From Phocoena phocoena (lineage: Eukaryota > Chordata > Mammalia > Artiodactyla > Phocoenidae): a DNA stretch of 64,000 bases. The translations under genes and the position numbers were made by a program. The stretch lies in the NCBI RefSeq assembly GCF_963924675.1, contig NC_089239.1:31209818-31273817 (forward strand). The letters are read 5' to 3'. Shown here piece by piece: positions 35,871 through 45,959 of this stretch. The notes beneath the pieces were generated by a model. The model did not search any database. It was not told where the DNA came from and saw nothing but the letters and a program-made list of their open reading frames with translations. Numbering within the stretch: the first letter of the stretch is position 1; the number at the start of each line of letters is the position of its first letter.

Positions 35871-36488
35871 CCAAAAGATGTTTGAGTGTAAAAAGGGGCT
35901 CTGATAATAATTACACTGTAACAATAGACATAAACCTCAGTTGTCCTGGGAATACTGGTACATGTATTCGATCTGCTTAAAAAGTGACAGAGATCTTTTC
36001 TTTTCTTATGTAATATGAGTCCGTAGGTGGGAAGTACAGGGTTGATGTGTGGTGGCTGCACTTTCACCAAGGTCAGAGCCACTCTGTGTTTCTGCTTTTT
36101 GCTGTCTGTCTCAAGGCTTCTATCTCAAGGTTGCCCTATTGCTCACAAGATAGGAGCTAGAGCTTCAGGCTTCATGCCCTCAGCCCTTGATTTCTCGTCC
36201 TCACTGGTCATTAGATTCCAGAGTTCTGCATATTTTACTTGCTCAGACTGGTGCATCGAACAAGAAAGATTCACAGTGTATAATTAGAAATCCCTATTTT
36301 TTCCACGGGTACGTGCTTACACTTACTCCTGCCCGTTGCATGAAAATTAAGGCGGGCTCAAAGAGTTTTCGGCTCATTTTTTAGATAATAAAAAGGCTTC
36401 CAGTTCCTTCTAGACATAGAAACAGTCTGAATTTTGTAGTTTGTTGCTGTAATTCAGTTTCTTAATAATATCTATAAAAAGAGTTTCT
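35870..36488. other. Short intergenic gap, no gene
   Basis: Positions about 36030-36240 resemble an old interspersed repeat (TATCTCAAGGTTGCCCTATT, then a CACAAGATAGGAGCTAGAGC block) of unassigned family. No gene seen. Confidence 0.4.
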
Positions 36489-36695
36489 GGGCTTTGCTGG
36501 TGGCGTAGTGGTTGAGAGTCCGCCTGCCGATGCAGGGGACGCGGGTTCGTGCCCCGGTCCGGGAAGATCCCACATGCCGCTGAGCGGCTGGACCCATGAG
36601 CCGTGGCCGCTGAGCCTGCGCGTCCGGAGCCTGTGCTCCGCAACAGGAGAGGCCACAACGGTGAGAGGCCCGCGTACCGCAAAAAAAAAAAAAAA
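36489..36695 (+). mobile_element. CHR-type SINE, full length
   Basis: Begins GGGCTTTGCTGGTGGCGTAG and ends GCGTACCGC plus 15 A. AAAAAGAGTTTCT before and AAAAAGAGTTCCT after form a target-site duplication with one mismatch. Confidence 0.95.
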
Positions 36696-36836
36696 GAGTT
36701 CCTATATTTGTTAAACTTGCAGCCTTCCTCCACTACTGGTCCTGTTGCCGCCTCACTACCAATGGCAGGAAGCGGGTGCTTACAGTTGCTACTCCTCAGC
36801 CTCCTTGCTAGCTGAAGGTTTTGATGCTTTGATGTC

Positions 36837-36858
36837 AAGGGAAGGGAAGGGAAGGGAC
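36837..36858. repeat. (GGGAA)n short tandem repeat
   Basis: Four GGGAA units in a row. Confidence 0.85.
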
Positions 36859-37169
36859 AAAAGGAGAGAGGTATGGGGATAGAAGGAAGAAAAGTATTTC
36901 CTGACTTTTACTTGCCTGTTAGTCTACCTTCAGTATACTCTGAGCTTGGCATATGTTAGGAGCTAACTCTCTTTGTGTACTGCTGTTCTTTTGAAACCCC
37001 TTGTACCAATAGGAGTGTTACACCTGCAGTTTGCTTGAATTGCATGGACTCATTAACTTTCCAGCTGACAGCTGATGACTTAGTTCTCAGCCAGACCCCA
37101 TAATGCCCTGGAGGAATTCATGATGATGTAGTGATATCATTAGACTTCTCCTTTTAAATTAGCACCCTT

Positions 37170-37900
37170 ACTACAGTGCTGAAAATGGAATGGAAGAGTT
37201 TATGAGCAAATAAGAGTCAGGATACAATAATGAGGGGTTGGTCAAGAAAGGACATAAGTCTGACTAGGATAGTGCGTAGAAATGGAAGTAGCTGGACTGA
37301 TTCAAGAGAGGTAAAGTTTACAATACTTTGGTTTTATTGGACAGAAGAATGAGCAACAAGAAAGTTTTAGAGCTACACCTCAGGTTCTGGCTCTTACCAT
37401 TGGATTGGTGATGATGCCACGCAGCAAGGTCTAAAAGCTGAAGAGGACCAGGTGTACGCAGGAAGATTTTAAGTTCCATGTCGGATACGTGGAGTTTCAG
37501 TCACCAGTGATTCATCCACGTGGAAATGTTGAATACTTAGCCAATATACAAGACTAGATCCCAGAAGAGAAGCCTGGGGCTCAAAATATACATTTCTGAG
37601 CAATCAATGTTTGATAATTAGAGCTGTCAGAGTGAAAAGTGATCCCTTCCAGAGAAAGTATTAGGTGAGAATGGAAAACTCTGAGACCAAGCCTCGGTGG
37701 ACACGATCGTAAAAAGTCAAGAAGAAGAGGATGAGCCTGCAAAGGAGCTCGAGGAGTGACCTGTGAATTAGAAGGAAAGCTAGGAGACGGGGTTGTCACA
37801 GAGGCCAAGAAAAGAGAGTGTATTAACATACAGGTATCCACCAGCAGTGTCAAATGCTGCCAAGAGAGTAAGTAAGATGGGCTCTCAAGAGCACGCACTA
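37170..37900 (+). repeat. Ancient interspersed repeat, family unassigned
   Basis: Block order (GACATAAGTCTGACTAGG, GTTCCATGTCGGATACGTGG, AAGCCTGGGGCTC, GTGTCAAATGCTGCCAAGAG, AGTAAGTAAGATGGGCTCTC) follows a widespread mammalian repeat that I recognise but cannot name with certainty. A relative lies at about 11700-12420. Confidence 0.5.
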
Positions 37901-38229
37901 GAACACTGCTGACCTGATAGATACATTTTGGTGTAATGTTGGAAGCATAAGGCTTATTTCAGTAGGTTGAAAAGACAAAGGGAAACAAGGAGATAGAGAC
38001 AGTGAGTATAGAAAATGTTCTGGAAAATGTGTGGAGGAAAGAGAAGAGAGAGTTCAGGGCTAGCCAGAGGGGGAACTGAGGTCAAATTTTGCTACCTTCA
38101 TCTCTAATTAAATATTATGTATGCATTAAAATTGTGTTTTCAAGGAATATGGAATTTCATGGACAAACATTCAGGATAAAATAGAAGTACAGTAGGATCA
38201 CTCATATATACACTCGTACACCTCACGAT

Positions 38230-38380
38230 CGGTGGCTTGTTGAATCTGAGAATGAGGAACCTCAGATACGGAGGAACCTCAGACAGGGAGGAACCTCAGA
38301 TAGGGAGGGCGGACCATAAAGTTATAGGGCTGCTCTGACGGTCAGTGCCCCAACCTCTGCTGTTCAAGGGTCGACCGTAT
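38230..38380. repeat. Tigger-like DNA transposon fragment with 17-bp tandem repeat
   Basis: TTGTTGAATCTGAG...AACCTCAGATACGG and the end TTCAAGGGTCGACCGTAT resemble termini of Tigger-type elements. Inside, a 17-bp unit starting AGGAACCTCAGA is present three times (38255-38271, 38272-38288, 38289-38305). Confidence 0.5.
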
Positions 38381-38384
38381 AAGC

Positions 38385-38870
38385 AATGTAGAGATACATT
38401 CAATGGAATATTACTGAGCCATAGAAAAATAAAAACAAAATAATGCCATTTGCGGCAACATGGATGGACCTAGAGATTCTCATACTGAATGAAGTCAGAG
38501 AAAATCAAAGACCAGATGATACTGCTTATATGTGGAATCTAAAAAAAGGCTACAAATGAACTTATCTGCAAAACCGAAATAGAGTTACAGACGTAGAAAA
38601 TAAACTTACGGTTACCAGGGGTTAAGGGGAGGAGGGATAAATTGGGAGATTAGGATCGACACATACACACTACTATATATACAATAGATAACTAATAAGG
38701 ACCCTGTACTGTATAGCACAGGGAACTCTACTCAATACTCTGTAATGGCCTATCGGGGAAAAGAATGTAAAAAAGAGTGGGTATACGTATTTGTATAACA
38801 GATTCACTTTGCTGTACACCTAACACAACATTGTAAATCAATTATACCCCAATAAAAACTTTTTAAAAAA
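38385..38870 (+). mobile_element. 5'-truncated LINE-1 3' end
   Basis: CAATGGAATATTACTGAGCC, CATGGATGGACCTAGAGATT, then the 3' UTR with TTGTATAACAGATTCACTTT and CCCCAATAAAAACTTTTT and an A-rich tail. No ORF remains. Confidence 0.9.
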
Positions 38871-38944
38871 AAGCTAAGTTTAGGAAAAAAGATGATATGG
38901 GAATGCAGATGTCTAAAAGTGTTTGGAATTAAAATCTAACTTTA

Positions 38945-39090
38945 CTAAAAAAGTAAAGTATATGCGAAGGTGTACATAGGTTATGTGCAAAGACTAAGCT
39001 ATTTTATATAAGGGACTTGAGCATCCATGGATTTTGCTATCCATGGGCGTCCTGGAATCAATCTCCCTTGGATACTGAGGGACAACTGTA
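38945..39090. repeat. Tigger-like (MER2-type) transposon end
   Basis: GTACATAGGTTATGTGCAAA, ATTTTATATAAGGGACTTGA, GCATCCATGGATTTTGCTAT, and the end GATACTGAGGGACAACTGTA match the right end of a Tigger/MER2-type element. Confidence 0.65.
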
Positions 39091-39156
39091 ATTTTTAAAA
39101 TGACATTTCTTGAATCCAATCCGAAGACTTTATTACCCAAAATTATTAATAGAAAT

Positions 39157-39235
39157 TCCTTCTTTCCTTCCATCCTTCCTCTTCCCTCCCTCCCTCCCTC
39201 CTTCCTATCTTCCCTCTTTCCTCCTCTCTTCTATG
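39157..39235. repeat. Pyrimidine-rich tract (TTCC/TCCC)n
   Basis: About 75 bp almost free of purines on the plus strand, including four CCCT/TCCC units in a row. Such tracts can form triplex (H-DNA). A (CATC)n-like tail follows at about 39280-39305. Confidence 0.85.
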
Positions 39236-40391
39236 ACTCATCGTCTCTTATCTGTCTCTGTATGGCCATCCGTCTGGATAGACATCCATCTATCCATCTA
39301 TTATCTATTTTTCTCACTTTTTTCCTGCAGAATTTATGTCAGTTTGTAATATTTAAACAGTATATAAATTAAAAACAATTAACAGGATAATAAGCTTAGG
39401 AAAATATAATGGAGAAGGACTAAAGAGGAAATAAAAAGTATGTGAAATAAATGTCACATAGAGCCGAGTGAATTACTTTATCAATGATCATTATTCATAG
39501 TCAGCCAAATGGCTATTTGTGTTTAAATACAACCTTAAGTTCATGACAGAATATATTTAACCATCCGTTTTTTCACAGGTTATTTTTGAGGTTTTGGTTT
39601 TAAAGAAAACAAGATATTTACAGGAATTTCATTATAACAAAATGGCATGCACATAAATATATAGTTGTTTTAGGAGTGGAATGATTTCATCCATAGTTAT
39701 TACATTTTAGGATACAGATAAGCTGCAAAAGAAATAACAGGAAATGCCTCTTTTCTGAAAGAACACTGTAAAGTGCTATAGATAACATCACTTGCTATTT
39801 GCATTGAATAGGTCCTTTAGAGTTGACAGCATACATGAATAATTTTTCTACAGTAATCTATTGTTTAGTAAAATAACATTTATTCTGAGAGAAATTCACC
39901 TAACGTCATGTTTAAAAATGATGATCATGTCTAAGAAGGCGTTAATAGTTCTGAATGTCTGTAAACTAGTTACAGCAAAAGTCAAGGTGGCAAAAGAAAA
40001 TTCCTTTAAAATTATTGATTGGCAGAAAAATACGGCATGAGTTTCATAATTTTGAATTGATTTTTTTAGCTTGTGCCTTCTCACTTCTTTTCTCTATATA
40101 ATCTGAGCTCCTAAATTCATATAGATAGAACGAAAGAACAAGCGGTGGACAAAAGTACAGGTGGAAACTGCAGATGTCCCATGCACGGATTCTGGGAAAA
40201 ATCTATATTCAAATCATTCTAGAATTGAGATACATAAATACCCTGCCTCAGAAGCAACTTGGGTAAACTTTTTTTCATCACCACCCTTGGGAAGAATGAT
40301 TTCTTACATTTGTCTAAATTCTTCATCTGCATCTTAAAAGAAATTCCACCTTGAATTGCCCTCGTGGAAGATAAGATCACCAAGTAACACT
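39235..40391. other. Intergenic stretch, nothing recognised
   Basis: AT-rich with no convincing open frame, gene or repeat family by eye. Confidence 0.5.
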
Positions 40392-40552
40392 TTTTTGTTG
40401 TTTGTTTGTTTTTGTATTTAATTTTTATTGGAGTATAGTTGCTTTCCAATGTTGTGTTAGTTTGTACTGTAGAGCAAAGCAAATCAGAAACAAATATTGT
40501 ATATTAATGCATATATGTGGAATCTAGAAAAATGTTAGGTATGATCTTATTT
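40392..40552 (-). mobile_element. Short L1 insertion with 5' inversion (twin priming)
   Basis: The left part (40400-40485) is the reversed L1 3' end (TTTTTATTGGAGTATAGTTG). The right part (about 40486-40540) is L1 sequence in the opposite, forward orientation (ATGCATATATGTGGAATCTA). CCAAGTAACACT flanks the whole unit exactly (40380-40391 and 40553-40564), showing one insertion event. Confidence 0.85.
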
Positions 40553-40857
40553 CCAAGTAACACTCTTTTAAAGAAAGTTTACTCAACTCACTCTTAATCG
40601 CCTGGATAGCTTACATTCAACTTCTTCTTAATTATGGTCTCTTGAATTTATTATTATTTAGCTGATCCTTCTATATATTTATTGGGCCTGTATTTTTTTT
40701 GTCCTTATGGCTTATATCACTTAAACTTTTAAAACTGAATTCAAAACTCGTCAGACTATTGTCTTATCAGCCAAAGCAATTTTTATTTCTAATAGTACAG
40801 CACCTATGTCATTATTTAATTTTAACTGTCTATTGGGACTTTTAAGTCTCTATAGGA

Positions 40858-41042
40858 CAGTGGATTTCAAAGTACAACCCCCAGACCAACAGTGACAGTA
40901 TCACCTGAAAACTTGTTAGAAGTGGAAACTCTCAGCCCTGCTCCAGAAGCCTGCTAAATCAGAAACTCAGGGAGCGGTGCCTAGCAATCTTTAACAAGTC
41001 TTACAGGTGAATCTGATGTACAGTAAAGTTTGAGAATCACTA
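40858..41042. repeat. MER5-like hAT-Charlie element
   Basis: ACAGTGGATTTCAAAGTACA, TATCACCTGAAAACTTGTTA, AAATCAGAAACTCAGGGAGC and the end AAAGTTTGAGAATCACTA follow the MER5 consensus. Confidence 0.8.
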
Positions 41043-41059
41043 ATTTTAAAATCCCAATA

Positions 41060-41315
41060 CCCATGCTGAACCCCAGACCAGTTCCATCAGAGTCTCTGGG
41101 GGTGGGGACTGAATATCAAGTTCTTTAAAATACTCCCTTGAGGGACTTCCCTGGCAGTCCAGTGGTTAAAACTCTGTGCTTCCACTGCAGGGGGGCACAA
41201 GTTCGATCCTTTGTCAGGGAACTAAGATCCCGCATGCCTCATGGCACGGTTAAAAAAATAAAATTAAAAAAAATACTCCTTTGGTGTTTTTTACAGCCTT
41301 GATTAAGAACCACTA
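41060..41315. repeat. MER5-type remnant split by a SINE
   Basis: CCCCAGACCAGTTCCATCAG and TCTCTGGGGGTGGGGACTGA before the SINE, and GATTAAGAACCACTACTCTG after it, read as one MER5-type element interrupted by the SINE at 41142-41270. Confidence 0.55.
41142..41270 (+). mobile_element. CHR-1-like SINE (older, shorter form)
   Basis: GGGACTTCCCTGGCAGTCCA, then TCCACTGCAGGGGGGCACAA, a box-B-like GTTCGATCC and an A-rich tail. AAAATACTCCCTT before and AAAATACTCCTTT after form the target-site duplication with one mismatch. Confidence 0.88.
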
Positions 41316-41703
41316 CTCTGGGAAATAATTCCTGAAGTCTGAGATATTGATCATATGGTATATCTGTGTCCCTATTTGCTTAGTATCCTCTGCACCCAGC
41401 GGATGACAGGAGCTCTTGTTATAAGTATCAGGGAACATGTACTACGTGTTCAGACAGTTGTATCAGTAAAACTTAGAAAAACAAATACTCAGAACTTAAT
41501 TTTAATGATCAGATTTGGGATCAGCACCTGTCATCAAATCACTTTTACTTACTCTCAGTAACCAGCGAGTCCCCGGGTTCTACCTCCTGTCTCTGATTTT
41601 CCTCTTCTCCCACATGAATTCTATTCCAGCTTGTCTTTTTACCCACACGTTTTACTCTATAAATTTTTTCATCCATACTGTTGGTCTTTCAGAAATTCAT
41701 ATC

Positions 41704-41922
41704 TTTTTTTTTTTTTTTTTTTTTTTTTATGCCTTACGCGGGCCTCTCACTGTCGTGGCCTCTCCCGTTGCGGAGGACAGGCTCCGGACGCGCAGGCCCA
41801 GCGGCCATGGCTCACGGGCCCAGCTGCTCCGCGGCATGTGGGATCCCCCCAGACCGGGGCACGAACCCGCGTCCCCTGCATCGGCAGGCGGACTCTCAAC
41901 CACTGCGCCACCAGGGAAGCCC
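41704..41922 (-). mobile_element. CHR-type SINE, full length
   Basis: A 25-base poly(T), then the reversed SINE ending CACCAGGGAAGCCC. AGAAATTCATATCTTTTT occurs on both sides as a long, exact target-site duplication, so this is probably one of the youngest insertions here. Confidence 0.95.
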
Positions 41923-42359
41923 AGAAATTCATATCTTTTTATGTTTCTTTTTTGCTTAAATCCTGTCAGCAGCTCCTTATCACCTATGAGCTAAAATGCA
42001 TGTGTATTTGTGTAGCTCTTTTTCCATAGACTGCTCTCCAGCATGTCCTATCTTCTAAGATATTAAATCACTTGGAATTCCTTGAATAAGCTTTGCCTTT
42101 GTTAATGTATAGCACATTTTTAAGTTCTAATGAGTGTGTCTTTAATGAATGAACGGGACTACCATTTAGTGTGTTAAAATATAAACAGTGAGGGGTTTTA
42201 GCTTCTGGTAACGGTGGACTAAGCCAGCTACAGATAACAATGATAAAATCTGTCTCATTCCCTTCCTCCCCCAAAACTTCCGACCATTTGAAGTCGGTGA
42301 GAAAGTTGCCAAAATCAGACAGAAACTGGAGGAGTATCTACTCTCGAAAGGCAAAATGA

Positions 42360-42930
42360 AACAAACCTACACTGTAAGAAATGCTAATGGAAGCTTGTTA
42401 GGCTAGAAGGAAATTACACAACAGGTAGAACTTGGCTCTGTAGGAAGGAATGAAAATCACCAAAACTGTAAATATGTAGTTAAATATTTTTTAAAAATTA
42501 AAAATCTGTAAATACACACCCATATTTTATTTTCTTAGACAATGCAATAACTGTAACATATTGAGGGATTTATAATGTGAATAAATTATAAAGGGAGATG
42601 GAAATGTACCATATCTTGATGGGTTTGGGTTGCATAGCTGTAACCATTTGTCAAAATTTTACTGCTGAGATTCCAAAGCCTTTTTGTATATCTTATACCC
42701 AAATTGGACCTATAATAATAATATGAATAGTCCTTATTCATACCCATAAAGTAATTGTCATTGTAATTATTATTGTTAATGTTATTGAGTGAGAAGTAGG
42801 AAGTCAATCAGGTATAGATGTAAGAAAGGACTTTTATAATTATTGAAGCTGAGTAATGGAAGGTGGCAGTTCATTATACTGTTCTCTTTGTATGTGTATG
42901 ATATTTTCTGTAATTAAAAAGTAAGAGAAA
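42360..42930 (+). mobile_element. Old L1M/HAL1 3' remnant
   Basis: ACTGTAAGAAATGCTAATGG, GGAAGGAATGAAAATCACCA and the terminal block CATTATACTGTTCTCTTTGT with TTTCTGTAATTAAAAAG match the 3' part of old L1M elements. Confidence 0.6.
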
Positions 42931-43950
42931 ATGTAAATAGTGACTATCTCAGACTTTTCTAACACCATTCAGTAATTAGATCATGAGAAAGGTATTTCTG
43001 AAAAGGTATACCTTTTGAGAAAGCTATTCTCAAAATCAACACAAGGGAACATTAATGGTCCTTTTCCCCTAAATTTCTTCACTGGGTGTTTTTCTGTTTT
43101 GTTTCTCAAAGCTGTTTCGTTACTAGTGATTTGAAATAAAAATCTCAATAATAACGATAAAAAATAAAATTAATAATCTGAGGATTAACTGTTTACAATT
43201 ATTATGTTGAGATAGTCCAGAAGAGACCACATACATATTAAATACAAATCCATCTTTGCTTCACCCAATATTTCATAAAGCTAATCTGACCCTTGGGAAA
43301 GTTCTGGAGTAAACTTTTTATTATATTTTTTTTTCCATTTTGTAGAGACTAGTATATGATACAGAAATATAACCATTGTGAATGGTTATGTCAAGAATTA
43401 TGAAATTTATCACCATCACCCAAGCCCTCTGGGGGTTTCATTCTATTTTAAAAGTGAATTAGATTACACTGACTTTCTTGTTCCTCACAATTCATAATGA
43501 TTGCTGCCCAGTGTCTAATTCTATTAAAGGTCATGTCAGATTGAATCTATAATTCCAGTTTGCAAAATTCGAGAGTATGTTGTATGGTTTTGATTTCTAA
43601 TGCTTCAGCCACAATCACTATTTGATACTTTAGAACTTATAGACTAAATTGTAAAGTTACCTGCCAATGACCCACCTTAGACACAAGATGGAATCAAAAA
43701 TAAATTGGCATATAACAGTACCAGAAGAAATTAATGGGTCCTCATTTCTGCAGCACACTGTGGGTCGTGATCATTATTTGTTACTTCCTCATTTTCTCTG
43801 CATTTTATATTTGTTTTGCCCTCAGGTAGCACCCCAGCTGGTCAGGATTTGTTACCAGAGGGTATGACCTGAACTTTTATTCCCGCAAATTCTGAGCCCT
43901 TTTTGGTTCTGCCTATGTGGGTTGCAGTAGTCTATAATCAACTTTTTCTT
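42930..43950. other. Intergenic stretch, nothing recognised
   Basis: No gene, and no repeat family that I can name. Confidence 0.45.
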
Positions 43951-44690
43951 TTTAAAAAAATGCTTTCTTTTTATAGCATTTTAGGTACGTAATAAAATTG
44001 AGAGGAAGGTACAGAGATTCCCCATATACATCCTGCCTCTACACATGCATAGTCTCCCCCATTGGTAACATCATTCATCAAAGTGGTGCATGTTTTACTA
44101 AAGGTGAACCCAACTGACACATCATAATTACCCAGAGTCCATAGTTTACATTAGGGTTCACTTTCAGTGTTGTACACTTTCTGGGTTTAGACGAATTTAT
44201 AATGGCATATGCCCATCATTGTAATGCCATACAGAGTATTTTCACTGACTTAAAAACCCTGTGCGCTCTGCCTATTCATCCTTCTCCTCTCTCCGCGCCT
44301 GGCGACCACTGAGCTTTTTACTATCTTCATAGCTTTGCTTTTCCAGAATGTCATATAACTGGAAGCATACAACATGTAGCCTTTTCAGGCTGGCTTCTTT
44401 CACTTAGTGGTACGTATTTAAGGTGCCTCCACATCTTCATGGCTTGATAGCTCACTTTTTTTTTGGCACTGAATAATATTCCATTGTCTGGATGGACCAC
44501 AGTTTATGTATCCATTCCCCTACTGAAGGACATCTTAGTTCCTTCCCAGTTTTGGCAATTATGAATAAAGCTGCTATGAAGATCTGTGTGCAGATTTTGT
44601 GTGGACATGTTTTCAACTCCTTTGGGTAAATACCAGGAAGTATGATTGATGGATCGTATCATAAGAGTATGTTTCAATGAACTTCTTACC
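43950..44690 (-). mobile_element. Old L1 3' fragment, antisense
   Basis: GTTTACATTAGGGTTCACTT, CCAGAATGTCATATAACTGG, GAATAATATTCCATTGTCTG, GACATCTTAGTTCCTTCCC and GTTTTCAACTCCTTTGGGTA are in the order of reversed L1 3' UTR and late ORF2. Confidence 0.75.
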
Positions 44691-44724
44691 TCCAGATAAG
44701 GTATTACCAGGAGGTTCCCTAGAG

Positions 44725-44870
44725 CCTTGCTAGTCGAAGGGTGGTCTTCCAACCAAGAGCCTGAGCATCACCAAGGACCTTGTTAGAAATTTGAGGTCCA
44801 GTGCCCCACCCCAGACCCACTCAGTCTAAATCTGCATTTTAACCAGATTCCTTGGGTGACTGATACCACG
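44725..44870. repeat. MER5A-like element
   Basis: GCATCACCAAGGACCTTGTT, AGAAATTTGAGGTCCAGTGC, CCCCACCCCAGACCCACTCA and CTAAATCTGCATTTTAACCA follow the MER5A core. Confidence 0.65.
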
Positions 44871-45665
44871 TTAGCTGTTTCTTAAATACTGCCCCTCGAG
44901 CATCCTCTGAGTTCTTGGCGTAGAGTTGCCTGGCTGTCCTGTACAGCACCAACCCTATTTCCTCTCCGTCATCCTTATGTATCCTTACCAACATGATACC
45001 TTCTGGTGATCGTATTGACTTTATATTTCTGAGACACTTTTTGCCACCTGGGAGTTAGGGGTGCTTCTAATCAGTGGCAGAGTAGCTGCTCTCTAGGTGG
45101 AGGGAATTGAGGGGTTAATAAGCCCCGAATGTCCCCACTACCGTTATAGGAATTTGGCATCCATTTTGTTGAAGGCAGTGGTGTTGAAACCGTGCCCTGT
45201 AGATGCTGGCATCCTACTGAGGGTCCCCAGCAGCCACTGCCAAGGTCAAAGGCATAGCTGAGGCAGGTAGCTCCAAGCTTCACCCTGGGCAGCTCCTTCT
45301 GTGCCCTCTGATATATTAGAGCTCCACTTATGCTTTCTTTGGGGGGAAAATACCATTTTCTGCTAAATAAAGGAAAGTTAAACATCTCTGGTGTAGCATA
45401 TAACCAAAAGCCATTAAATTACATACCGTTCTCAGGAGAGGTAACCTGTTAACCTATTATCACTTATTACTTCCAGGAAATACTCAGTTTTTCAGATTTG
45501 TTACTTAGAGAGATCAGGGTGCTGAAAAATTAGCTTAGAAAGTTAACTTTTAATGGGAAAAGCCATGGTAGGACTGGCCCGACTCTAGTACGTAATAGGG
45601 AAAACTGGACAATCAGAGAATTATCCGTGGAGCCAGGTAAGGGTAAGAAAAAGATTAAGGGGGAC

Positions 45666-45666
<1 letters not shown>

Positions 45667-45704
<38 letters not shown>

Positions 45705-45715
45705 TGTGTGTGTGT
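45667..45715. repeat. (TG)n microsatellite
   Basis: About 24 TG units with one TA interruption. It lies about 30 bp from a SINE poly(T). Confidence 0.95.
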
Positions 45716-45744
45716 ACACAAAAATATAGAGATTCCATTACAGA

Positions 45745-45959
45745 TTTTTTTTTTTTTTTTTTTTTTTGCGGTATGCGGGCCTCTCACCGTTTTGGCCTCT
45801 CCCTTTGCGGAGCACAGGCTCCGGATACTCAGGCTCAGCGGCCATGGCTCACGGGAACAGCCGCTCCGCGGCATGTGGGATCCTCCCAGACCGGGGCACG
45901 AACCCGTGTCCCCTGCATCGGCAGCCGGACTCTCAACCACCGCGCCACCAGGGAAGCCC
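45745..45959 (-). mobile_element. CHR-type SINE, full length
   Basis: Poly(T) of 23 bases, then TTGCGGTATGCGGGCCTCTC-type sequence, ending CACCAGGGAAGCCC. ATTACAGATTTTT flanks both sides. Confidence 0.95.
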
